A stretch of 17,724 bases of DNA from assembly GCA_011052255.1 (NCBI GenBank), contig DRJJ01000235.1:1-17724 (forward strand), given 5' to 3'. Position 1 is the stretch's first letter; every line of letters starts with the position of its first letter. Made by a program: the position numbers and the translations under genes. The notes under the pieces were generated by a model that was given only the letters and a program-made list of their open reading frames with translations, made no database searches and was not told the DNA's origin. The stretch is from Gammaproteobacteria bacterium. GTDB taxonomy: Bacteria > Pseudomonadota > Gammaproteobacteria > DRJJ01. Of the stretch, positions 6,689 to 14,091 are shown piece after piece.

Positions 6689-7726
6689 ATGAAACTCGTA
6701 AGCAGGTACTTTCAGGGTGCCAAAAAACACCGCCATGGATCCGGCGCCAGGATCGTTGATCGAGGGTCCGATCCAGCGAACCCGGCCCTCAACCCGGCTA
6801 CCCGGGTCAGTCTCGACGAACTCATTACCCTGGGCCAGCAAGCCCGTAAACTCAATCTAATCCGAAAGCGGGGAGCGCTTGCGCAACTGGCTGGAAACCA
6901 TGCCTCGCGTTTTCGCGGTCGTGGCATGGATTATCAGGAATCGCGTATCTATCAGCCAGGCGACGACGTCCGCAGCATGGACTGGCGGGTCACCGCCCGC
7001 ACCGGCCGGCCTCACACCAAACTCTATCAGGAAGAACGGGAACGTCCAGTGGTGGTGTGTGTGGACCTGAATCCGGGCATGTTTTTCGCCAGCCAGGGTG
7101 CTCTTAAATCGGTGGTCGCTGTCCGCGCCGCCAGTCTGATCGGCTGGGCGACTATCAACCACGGCGACCGCATCGGTGCCCTGTTGTTTAACGGAGACCA
7201 CCACGAGCTAGCACCTCGCGGTGGTAAGCACGGTGTGCTGCGCCTGATCCGCCAGCTGGTGGCGCAGAGTGATCCGCTGGAAAATCTCAAACACCCGCCC
7301 CATCCACAAGGACTCAACGACGCACTGGCCCGACTACGCCGGGTCAGCCGACCCGGTAACCTGATCTTTCTGCTTAGTGATTTTTATGGCATAAATGACG
7401 AGACCGGTAACCATCTGATGCGGCTACGCCAGCATAACGATGTGGTTGCCATCCAGATAATCGATGCACTGGAACTCACCCCACCACCCCCGGCACGCTA
7501 TGGTGTCAGCGATGGCCGACAACAGGGTATTCTCGATACCCGCTCGGCTACGGCACGAAAAGCCTACAGTGATTTTTTTAGCCTGCACCACAAGGCAGTA
7601 CAGGATCTCATGCGTAGCCGGGCCATCCCCCTGCTGCTATTGTCCACCGGGGATGATATCGCCAATGTACTGCGGCGCGGCTTTACCCAGTCACCGATCA
7701 CTATTGCAGAGGAGGCGCTAGCTTGA
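6689..7726 (+). CDS. DUF58 / VWA-like protein of the Bat operon
   Basis: The 345-aa protein contains the DUF58 hallmark at residues 77-103: GRGMDYQESRIYQPGDD followed by VRSMDWRVTAR. A VWA-like fold comes next, with VVVCVDLNPGM (121-131) in place of the strict metal site DxSxS; D126 is kept and the serines are not, so metal binding is doubtful. The first 40 residues form a basic, poorly ordered extension before the usual DELITL start, and no internal start is better supported. In Bat-type operons this protein is found between the MoxR ATPase and the membrane VWA proteins. It follows moxR by one base and its stop overlaps the next start. Confidence 0.93.
   Translation: MKLVSRYFQGAKKHRHGSGARIVDRGSDPANPALNPATRVSLDELITLGQQARKLNLIRKRGALAQLAGNHASRFRGRGMDYQESRIYQPGDDVRSMDWRVTARTGRPHTKLYQEERERPVVVCVDLNPGMFFASQGALKSVVAVRAASLIGWATINHGDRIGALLFNGDHHELAPRGGKHGVLRLIRQLVAQSDPLENLKHPPHPQGLNDALARLRRVSRPGNLIFLLSDFYGINDETGNHLMRLRQHNDVVAIQIIDALELTPPPPARYGVSDGRQQGILDTRSATARKAYSDFFSLHHKAVQDLMRSRAIPLLLLSTGDDIANVLRRGFTQSPITIAEEALA
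7709..7715 (+). promoter_or_regulatory. Ribosome binding site that decides a TTG start
   Basis: GAGGAGG at 7709-7715 lies seven bases before TTG 7723-7725. That TTG overlaps the TGA of the DUF58 gene (7724-7726). The strength and spacing of this site support the TTG as the true start of the DUF4381 gene, for which no ATG is available nearby in frame. Confidence 0.75.
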
Positions 7727-8208
7727 ACCCGGCCACCCAATCAGTACTGCAACTACGTGACATTCACCTGCCGGTCGAACCCGGCTTTTGGCCACCGGCA
7801 CCTGGCTGGTGGATCCTCGCTGTGCTGTTACTTGCCCTGCTCGCATGGGTGGGGTGGATCGCTGTGCGTCGCTACCATCTGCATCGCTCGCGTCAACGTA
7901 TCCTCGCCATGCTCGGCGAACTGGAACAGGAAGCCAACAACAACACCACGCCAGAAAGAATCGCTCAAATTTCCATCCTGCTACGTCGTCTGGCACTGAT
8001 GCGCTATCCCCGCCAGCGAGTTGCTGCCCTTACCGGTGCTGACTGGTTGAGCTTCCTGGATGAATCCGGTGGCCAGGGTAATTTTAGCCAGGGAGCCGGA
8101 CAGGTGCTGGCCACCGGCCCCTATCAACCCACCCTGCCCAGCGACCTGGATACCCGGGCGCTGGGCACTCTGGTGCGTAGCTGGGTAATAAAGAACACGG
8201 AACACTAG
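7723..8208 (+). CDS. DUF4381 membrane-anchored protein
   Basis: This 161-aa protein starts at TTG behind a strong ribosome site. It opens with QLRDIHLPVEPGFWPPAPGWW (about 10-30), the diagnostic DUF4381 segment, and continues into one membrane helix at about 29-47. The cytoplasmic helical region includes LLRRLALMRYPRQRVAALTGADWLSFLD (about 87-114). Small proteins of this family occur in gammaproteobacterial Bat operons between the DUF58 and BatA genes and are presumed to be assembly components; no activity is known. It overlaps the upstream stop by three bases, and the batA gene starts two bases after its own stop. Confidence 0.88.
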   Translation: MNPATQSVLQLRDIHLPVEPGFWPPAPGWWILAVLLLALLAWVGWIAVRRYHLHRSRQRILAMLGELEQEANNNTTPERIAQISILLRRLALMRYPRQRVAALTGADWLSFLDESGGQGNFSQGAGQVLATGPYQPTLPSDLDTRALGTLVRSWVIKNTEH

Positions 8209-8210
8209 CT

Positions 8211-9224
8211 ATGAATATTGAATTTGCCTGGCCCTGGTTACTCGCCGCCCTGCCCTTGCCGCTACTGGCACTATTGCTACCACGCGCGGCCAGTGCCACC
8301 CCGGCTGCGCTGCGTTTTCCCTTTTATGGCGCACTACAGGCCAGTCTGCAAAGCCACACCGGCCAGCGGTCACGGCTGCGGCTAGTACTGGCATTACTGG
8401 CCTGGCTGTTGCTGGTGCTGACAGCGGTGCGCCCGCAACTGATCGGCGAGACCGTACACCTGCCGATCAGTGGCCGCAGCCTGATGCTGGCGGTGGACAT
8501 TTCCGGCTCTATGCAGACCGAGGACATGCAGATCAAGGGTCGCCAGCTCAGCCGCCTCAGCGCCGTCAAGCTGGTGGCCGGTGAGTTTATAAAACAGCGC
8601 AAGGGTGACCGCATCGGACTTATCCTGTTTGGCGACCAGGCCTATCTGCAGGCACCGCTGACCTTTGATCGCAGCACAGTGCGTACCCTGCTTGACGAAG
8701 CGCAGATCGGCCTGGCCGGCAAGCGCACCGCCATCGGCGATGCCATCGGCCTGGCGATCAAGCGCCTGCGCAAGGAACCAGCTAGTAACCGGGTACTAAT
8801 CCTGCTCACCGACGGCACCAACACCGCCGGTAACGTCGATCCACTCAAGGCTGCCGATCTGGCTGCCCGGGAAGGTGTGCGTATCTACACTATCGGCATA
8901 GGCAGTGGTGAAATGCAGGTGCAGACACCCTTCGGTGTTCGACGGGTGGCTACCGGCGACCTCGACGAGGCCAACCTCAAGGCCATCGCAAGCAAGACGG
9001 GCGGACGTTTTTTCCGTGCCCGCGATACCGCCCAACTGGCGAAAATCTACGCCCTGCTGGATCGCATCGAACCGGTCTCTAAAGACGAGCAGACATGGCG
9101 ACCGGTTGACGAACTCTATTTCTGGCCACTGAGCGCTGCATTGCTGCTCAGCATGCTGATCGCCCTCTCCGCCATCTTCGGCTGGCGGGCTACACCGGCT
9201 CCTGTGGAGGTTCGACATGCCTGA
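8211..9224 (+). CDS. batA: BatA-like VWA membrane protein
   Basis: This 337-aa inner-membrane protein has helices at about 5-24 and 56-73, a VWA domain facing the periplasm (about 88-295) and a closing helix at about 308-330. The metal-ion-dependent adhesion site is intact: D96, S98 and S100 in AVDISGSM, a threonine in the GKRTAIGDAIG segment, and the aspartate of LLTDGTNTAG. The order helix–helix–VWA–helix and the length fit BatA (aerotolerance operon). It is expected to pair with the adjacent BatB-type protein and to be acted on by the MoxR ATPase. The stop overlaps the next start by eight bases. Confidence 0.93.
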   Translation: MNIEFAWPWLLAALPLPLLALLLPRAASATPAALRFPFYGALQASLQSHTGQRSRLRLVLALLAWLLLVLTAVRPQLIGETVHLPISGRSLMLAVDISGSMQTEDMQIKGRQLSRLSAVKLVAGEFIKQRKGDRIGLILFGDQAYLQAPLTFDRSTVRTLLDEAQIGLAGKRTAIGDAIGLAIKRLRKEPASNRVLILLTDGTNTAGNVDPLKAADLAAREGVRIYTIGIGSGEMQVQTPFGVRRVATGDLDEANLKAIASKTGGRFFRARDTAQLAKIYALLDRIEPVSKDEQTWRPVDELYFWPLSAALLLSMLIALSAIFGWRATPAPVEVRHA

Positions 9225-11148
9225 GCAATTTCATTTTCTCCAGCCCCTGTGGCTACTCAGTCTAATCCCGCTGGCATTGCTGGTATGGCGACTGCGACGC
9301 GCCGCCACTGGCGATAACCCGTGGGCCCGTATCATCGACGCCCGTCTACAGCCCCTGTTACTTGCCGGTCAGGATCACAAGGTCAGCCGTTCACTGTTAT
9401 GGCTGCTCGGCCTGGGGTGGCTGCTAGCCACCCTGGCGCTGGCCAATCCGGTATGGGAAAAGCAACCGCAGCCACTTTACCAGACCAGTGCGGCACGGGT
9501 CATCGTGCTAGATCTTTCACGCTCCATGCTCGACAGGGATCTCAAACCCTCACGGCTAGCCAGAGCCCGTTTCAAGATCGAGGACATCCTCGCTCGCAAC
9601 GATGAAGGCCAGACCGGACTGGTGGTGTTTGCCGGTGATGCCTTTACCGTTACACCGCTGACCCGTGATGTGGATACCATTCGCGCTCTGCTCAAATCGC
9701 TCGACCCCGACCTCATGCCTGTGCAGGGCAGTCGTGCTGATCTGGGTCTGGAAAAAGCGGGTGAACTGCTGCAGCAGGCAGGACTGAGAAATGGCCAGAT
9801 ACTGCTGTTTGCCGATGGCGTAACCGGCAACAAAGCACGCAAGGCCGCCACAAAATTACGCAAAAAGGGCTACCGTATTTCGGTACTCGGTGTCGGCACT
9901 CAAACTGCTGATCCGTTGACCAATGCACAAGGCCAACTACTGCGCACCACTGCTGACGGTAAACTCATCGTGCCACAGCTTGAGGCTGCGGCCCTTCAGG
10001 CCGTGGCCGAGGCCGGTGGTGGTCGCTACCACACCTTTAATAGCAGCGATAGCGACATCAGGAGCCTGCTGGACAATAGCACATCACTGAGTACAGAAAA
10101 CAATCTGATCAATAGTGAGATGCAGGGACAGGACTGGAAAGACAGCGGCCCATGGCTGGCATTGTTGCTGCTGCCGCTGGCAGCACTGGCCTTCCGTCGC
10201 GGCTGGCTGTTGAGCCTGGTGTTGCTGGTCGGCGTACTGTCGCCACCACAGCAAGCCATGGCCGCCGACTGGGAAGACCTCTGGCAGCGCCCCGATCAGC
10301 AGGCAGCAATAGCCCTGGCGGAAAAGGATTATGCACGTGCCAGCCAGGTGGCGGAGGATCCTTTACAACGAGGCAGCGCCGAGTATAAACGCAAGAATTA
10401 CGCGCAGGCACTGAAGGACTTTTCACGCGCGAGCGGCACCACAGCTGATTATAACCGGGGCAATACCCTGGCGAAACTTGGTCGCTACAAAGAGGCCATC
10501 ACCGCCTACGAAACTGCGCTGAAATCCGCACCAGGGATGAAAGATGCGCTGGCCAACAAGGCTGCGGTCGAAGCTCTGTTGCGCCAGCAGAAGAAGCAAA
10601 ACAAGAAGCAGCAGGGGAAGAAGCAGCAAGGTAAGAACCAGCAGGGAAAAAACCAGCAAGGAAAAAACCAGCAGGGAAAAAACCAACAGGGAAAAAACCA
10701 ACAGGGAAAAAACCAGCAAGGTAAGAGCCAACAGGGGAAAAACCAGCAAGGAAAAAACCAACAGGGAAAGAACCAGCAAGGAAAAAACCGGCAGGGGAAA
10801 AACCAGCAAAATAACGGCAAGGCCGATAAAAATCAGTTTGCCAATGCAGCCAAAGCACTGGAAAAGAAACACGCAGCGGAAAAGTCCGCTGCAGAAAAGA
10901 AAACCGACCAGAATCGAAATAAAGGCCTCAACAACAATGGTGGTAAATCACCGGCTGAACAGCAGCAGGCTCAGGCCAACGGCCAACCGGCTCGAGCAGA
11001 ATCGCTCAGCACTGAGGAAGAAATAGCGGCCGAGCAATGGCTGCGACGTATCCCGGATGACCCCGGTGGTCTGCTGCGACGCAAGTTCCTTTATCAGTAT
11101 CAACAGCGGCCACAACGCGAGGGCACCGGCAGTCGGCAGCCATGGTAA
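9217..11148 (+). CDS. BatB–BatC fusion: VWA domain, membrane helices, TPR and Gln/Lys-rich repeat
   Basis: The 643-aa protein joins two normally named parts. The BatB half (1-340) has helices at about 8-25 and 58-76, a VWA domain with an intact DxSxS (D99, S101, S103 in VLDLSRSM) and LLFADGVTG, and a pair of helices at about 308-345. The BatC half begins at ADWEDLWQRPDQQA; it has TPR motifs around 370-460 (GTTADYNRGNTLAKLGRYKE) and then 13 copies of a GKxxQ pentapeptide (about 464-530). It ends with the BatC-type LRRIPDDPGGLLRRKF box near 610-625. Such fusions are common in gammaproteobacteria. GGAGG at 9206-9210 sets the start within the end of batA. The repeat tract is hydrophilic, very basic and probably disordered. 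Confidence 0.93.
   Translation: MPEQFHFLQPLWLLSLIPLALLVWRLRRAATGDNPWARIIDARLQPLLLAGQDHKVSRSLLWLLGLGWLLATLALANPVWEKQPQPLYQTSAARVIVLDLSRSMLDRDLKPSRLARARFKIEDILARNDEGQTGLVVFAGDAFTVTPLTRDVDTIRALLKSLDPDLMPVQGSRADLGLEKAGELLQQAGLRNGQILLFADGVTGNKARKAATKLRKKGYRISVLGVGTQTADPLTNAQGQLLRTTADGKLIVPQLEAAALQAVAEAGGGRYHTFNSSDSDIRSLLDNSTSLSTENNLINSEMQGQDWKDSGPWLALLLLPLAALAFRRGWLLSLVLLVGVLSPPQQAMAADWEDLWQRPDQQAAIALAEKDYARASQVAEDPLQRGSAEYKRKNYAQALKDFSRASGTTADYNRGNTLAKLGRYKEAITAYETALKSAPGMKDALANKAAVEALLRQQKKQNKKQQGKKQQGKNQQGKNQQGKNQQGKNQQGKNQQGKNQQGKSQQGKNQQGKNQQGKNQQGKNRQGKNQQNNGKADKNQFANAAKALEKKHAAEKSAAEKKTDQNRNKGLNNNGGKSPAEQQQAQANGQPARAESLSTEEEIAAEQWLRRIPDDPGGLLRRKFLYQYQQRPQREGTGSRQPW
10602..10810 (+). repeat. 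15-bp in-frame tandem repeat inside the batB/C fusion
   Basis: About 14 units of 15 bases, of the type AACCAGCAAGGAAAA with third-position variants, encode GKNQQ pentapeptides with a few GKKQQ, GKSQQ and GKNRQ forms. Because the unit is a multiple of three, slipped-strand changes in copy number would alter linker length without a frameshift. Confidence 0.95.
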
Positions 11149-11168
11149 TCAGAAAAGGAGAACATGAA

Positions 11169-13088
11169 ATGAAATCCAGGTCATACACTTCAATGCAGGA
11201 GCATCACTTTCGGCCACTTTGGCAGGCCTTCCTGCTGGCGCTGATGCTGATGCTGGCGGTCGGCCCGGTCGAGGCGGCCGTGCGCGCCACACTCGACCGT
11301 AGTACGGTCTATGCGGGCAACACTTTTACCCTGACCATTGAAAGCGATGGCCTGCAATCGGGGCTGCAGCCGGATCTAACACCACTGGAAAAAAACTTCG
11401 ATGTGCTGGGTACCAGCACCAGTACCCAGGTGAGAATTATTAACGGCCGGCGCTCCGACAAAACCCTGTGGCAGGTGCAGCTTCAACCACGTCACACCGG
11501 TCAGCTACGTATCCCGCCTCTCAGTGTTGGCGGGCAACAGACTGCACCACTTCAGCTGAAAATCAGTAAGGCACCACAACAGGCAACAACGCAGGCCGGG
11601 CAGCACGTATTCGTCGAGGCTGAGATCAACTCTGCCGGCAAACAAACCTATGTGCAGCAACAGATCCCCTACACCGTTCGCCTTTACTACGATGGGCGTC
11701 TGCAAGAGGGCGAACTCAGTGCACCGAAACTACAAAATGCCATCATTGAGCAGCTAGGTGAAGACAAAAGCTACAACGCCGTACGCAACGGTCGGGAGTA
11801 CAACGTTGTCGAACGCCAGTACGTTATCTCGCCAGAAAAAAGTGGTTCCTTGCATATTGCACCAGCCACCTTTACTGGTAGCATTTTGGTTCCACAGGTT
11901 CCACAGCCACGCAAACAGAGCCGTCGACGTAGCAGCCTGATGGAAGAATTTCTTGGCAATAGCCCATTTGCCAACGATCCCTTTTTCCGTAACAGCCTGC
12001 TCAACGATCCCTTTTTCAGCAACAGTCCGTTTGGCAGTTCCACCAAACCCATCACTGCCCGCAGCCGCTCTATCAATATGAATATCAAACCTCGGCCTGT
12101 GACGGTTGGTCGCAACTGGTTGCCAGCTGAAGCGGTGACCCTGGATGACAGCTGGACTCAAAAGCCACCACAGTTCAGAGCCGGTGAGCCGGTCTCACGT
12201 ACCATTACCATTGAGACCAAAGGGTTGTCCGGCTCGCAGATCCCCGAACTGGCTATCGCAACCCCGGCCAATGCCCGGCTGTACCCGGAAACACCGAAAC
12301 AGGAAAGCCGTACCGACGGCAAGACCATTTACGGTGTTCGCACGCAAACTCTGACCTACATTCCCGGCGCGCAGGGTATGCTAAACGTACCGGCGATCAC
12401 CATCGACTGGTGGGACACGCGCCGCAACAAGGCAGTCAGCACCATCCTGCCTGCTTTACAGTTCAAGGTATTGCCCGGTGCAGCCGGCACGGCGAACGAA
12501 GTGAAAGCCGCCCCTCGCAGTCCGGCTGAGCAACAAAGCTCAGCGACCAGCCCGGCAAACAAAGCGACACAAGTTAACAATGAACGTGGGCTACCCGAGA
12601 CAATATTCGCAGCGATCAAAACGAATGAGTCATGGTTGTTAACAGGCGGCGGGTTATTGCTCATCCTGGTTCTGCTGGGGTTGATGATCCGACGTACAAA
12701 ACAGCACCGCCAGGTCAGTGCACCAGGCACGGTAAAACAAACACCACAACCCACACAACAGATCAGGCCGAATCAGAAATCAGCCTTACGTGCCCTGCAA
12801 AAAGCCTGCACCGCCAATGATCGGCATGCCGCCGTCGCAGCTCTGTTGAGCCTCGGTCATGCGCACTGGCCCGACGCGCCACCGCGCAGCCTCAACGCTC
12901 TGGCGGCACGCATTGAAAATGGACAGACGCAACTCAGAGAACTGGATCGCAACCTCTACGCTGCCGATACCAGCAACTGGAATGGCGCGGCGCTATGGGA
13001 TGAATTCAGACACGGCCTGCAAGAAAAAAAGATGGCCAGGACAAACCAGGATGACGGCCTCAACCCGCTTTATCCACAACACCATTAG
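11169..13088 (+). CDS. batD: BatD-like periplasmic protein
   Basis: This 639-aa protein is taken from the ATG at 11169, eight bases after AGGAG (11156-11160). An upstream ATG at 11142 in the same frame has no ribosome site and overlaps the preceding gene. A signal peptide covers residues 1-36 (cleavage near VEA|AVRA). The first BatD repeat starts at ATLDRSTVYAGNTFTLTIE, the periplasmic region extends to about residue 480, and a single helix lies at 489-508 (WLLTGGGLLLILVLLGLMI), followed by a cytoplasmic tail with a helical ALRALQKACTAND region. An aromatic insert at about 264-290 repeats NDPFF twice. BatD closes the operon and is thought to form the periplasmic platform of the Bat proteins; biochemical activity is unproven. 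Confidence 0.92.
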   Translation: MKSRSYTSMQEHHFRPLWQAFLLALMLMLAVGPVEAAVRATLDRSTVYAGNTFTLTIESDGLQSGLQPDLTPLEKNFDVLGTSTSTQVRIINGRRSDKTLWQVQLQPRHTGQLRIPPLSVGGQQTAPLQLKISKAPQQATTQAGQHVFVEAEINSAGKQTYVQQQIPYTVRLYYDGRLQEGELSAPKLQNAIIEQLGEDKSYNAVRNGREYNVVERQYVISPEKSGSLHIAPATFTGSILVPQVPQPRKQSRRRSSLMEEFLGNSPFANDPFFRNSLLNDPFFSNSPFGSSTKPITARSRSINMNIKPRPVTVGRNWLPAEAVTLDDSWTQKPPQFRAGEPVSRTITIETKGLSGSQIPELAIATPANARLYPETPKQESRTDGKTIYGVRTQTLTYIPGAQGMLNVPAITIDWWDTRRNKAVSTILPALQFKVLPGAAGTANEVKAAPRSPAEQQSSATSPANKATQVNNERGLPETIFAAIKTNESWLLTGGGLLLILVLLGLMIRRTKQHRQVSAPGTVKQTPQPTQQIRPNQKSALRALQKACTANDRHAAVAALLSLGHAHWPDAPPRSLNALAARIENGQTQLRELDRNLYAADTSNWNGAALWDEFRHGLQEKKMARTNQDDGLNPLYPQHH

Positions 13089-13112
13089 CCCATAAATGTG
13101 GAAAGTATTGCA

Positions 13113-13130
13113 CGGGATCCATGGATCCCG
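13113..13130. terminator. 18-bp perfect palindrome between convergent batD and sodB
   Basis: CGGGATCCATGGATCCCG is a perfect palindrome in the 53-base gap between two genes that converge. The position fits a bidirectional terminator, but it lacks a T-run on either side, so rho-independent action is doubtful. Confidence 0.3.
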
Positions 13131-13141
13131 CGCACAGTCAT

Positions 13142-13723
13142 TTAGCCAAGTTGCCCAGCGACGAAATCCCAGTTGATCAGGTTCCAGAAGGACTCGACGT
13201 ATTTGGGCCGGGCGTTACGGTAATCAATATAGTAGGCGTGTTCCCACACATCGCAGGTCATAAGCGGGGTCATGCCGTCCACCATCGGGTTGCCGGCATT
13301 GCTGGTATTGGCAATACCGATGCTGCCGTCGGCCTTCTTTACCAGCCATGTCCAGCCGGAACCGAAGTTGGTCACGGCGGAAGTGGAGAATTTTTCCTTG
13401 AAGGCATCGAAGGAACCGAAGGCACTGTCGATGGCTGCGGCCAGGGCACCGGACGGTGCACCGCCACCGTTGGGGCTAAGGCAGTTCCAGTAGAAGCTAT
13501 GGTTCCAGACCTGGGCAGCATTGTTGAACAGGCCACCGGCCGGGGCCTTCCTGATAATACCCTCCAGCGTGGTATCCTCAAATTCGGTGCCGGCAATCAG
13601 TTTGTTGAGATTGGAAACGTAGGTAGCGTGGTGCTTACCATAGTGATACTCCAGCGTCTCGGCCGAGATGTGGGGTTCAAGGGCATTTTTTGCATAGGGC
13701 AGTTCTGGTAGTTTATGTTCCAT
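13142..13723 (-). CDS. sodB: Iron superoxide dismutase
   Basis: The 193-aa cytoplasmic enzyme converts superoxide to oxygen and hydrogen peroxide. The four metal ligands are visible: H27 (YHYGKHH), H75 (WNHSFYW), D158 and H162 (DVWEHAYY). Q71 in NNAAQVWNH is at the position that marks iron rather than manganese enzymes, and FGSGWTWLV and NPMV are also typical. The ATG at 13723 follows an AAAGGAA ribosome site; a TTG one codon earlier is less likely. Length equals that of E. coli SodB. It is convergent with batD, and no shared regulation is visible. The product would act on the same oxidative stress often linked to aerotolerance operons, but that link is only contextual. Confidence 0.97.
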   Translation of the reverse strand: MEHKLPELPYAKNALEPHISAETLEYHYGKHHATYVSNLNKLIAGTEFEDTTLEGIIRKAPAGGLFNNAAQVWNHSFYWNCLSPNGGGAPSGALAAAIDSAFGSFDAFKEKFSTSAVTNFGSGWTWLVKKADGSIGIANTSNAGNPMVDGMTPLMTCDVWEHAYYIDYRNARPKYVESFWNLINWDFVAGQLG

Positions 13724-13806
13724 CAAGGTTCCTTTCTTTTACAGTTGGTATAAGGTTGGCCGAGTTTCGTCCGTGTTGTGTGCATCCAGACATCGGGCTG
13801 TCTACA

Positions 13807-13850
13807 ACACCGTTATTCCAGGCCGGATCGAGGCACAGGAATAACCGTGT
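13807..13850. repeat. 13-bp inverted repeat upstream of sodB
   Basis: ACACCGTTATTCC (13807-13819) pairs with GGAATAACCGTGT (13838-13850) at 12 of 13 positions around an 18-base loop. It lies about 85-125 bases before the sodB start and downstream of the DUF3096 gene. It could be an operator for sodB or an RNA hairpin ending the upstream transcript; there is no following T-run. Confidence 0.45.
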
Positions 13851-13913
13851 CGCCACGAAATATTAGAACACCATGAGAACTCGACTTCAAGCCGAGTCGT
13901 CTATCGTTTCTCG

Positions 13914-14066
13914 TCAGACCAGTACCAAAGGCACAAGCCCCACCAACCCGAACAGGATTAGATAAAAGGCAACAATATAGTTCAACAGCTTCGGCCATAC
14001 CAGGATGGCGATGCCTGAAAGCAGCGATATCAGTGATGGGCCGACCATAAAAAAGTCCATATTCAT
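13914..14066 (-). CDS. DUF3096-family 50-aa membrane protein
   Basis: A 50-codon frame starts at ATG 14066, seven bases after a GGAG ribosome site, and ends at TGA 13914-13916. The product (MNMDFFMVGPSLISLLSGIA, then ILVWPKLLNYIVAFYLILFG, then LVGLVPLVLV) has two hydrophobic helices around a short WPKLLNY turn. This matches the compact DUF3096 pattern of a glycine, a proline before LLNYIVA, and FYLILFGLVGL. The function of the family is unknown. It begins 25 bases after the cardiolipin synthase gene on the same strand, so it probably shares its transcript. A 7-bp stem (ACTCGGC/GTCGAGT, 13881-13899) follows the stop but lacks a T-run. Confidence 0.8.
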   Translation of the reverse strand: MNMDFFMVGPSLISLLSGIAILVWPKLLNYIVAFYLILFGLVGLVPLVLV

Positions 14067-14091
14067 TGGAATACTCCGGTAGTTATCTGGG

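Noticed and set aside
10602..10810. Possible CRISPR-like repeat array
   Set aside because: The units are 15 bases with no spacers, are in frame and encode a pentapeptide repeat.
10423..10872. Long, very hydrophobic reverse-strand frames opposite the batB/C repeat
   Set aside because: They are produced by the 15-bp repeat read on the complementary strand and have no start signals.
13121..13711. 196-aa forward frame across sodB
   Set aside because: It is the complement of a clearly identified superoxide dismutase gene.
13881..13899. 7-bp stem after the DUF3096 gene as a rho-independent terminator
   Set aside because: One pair is G·T and no T-run follows, so intrinsic termination is not supported.
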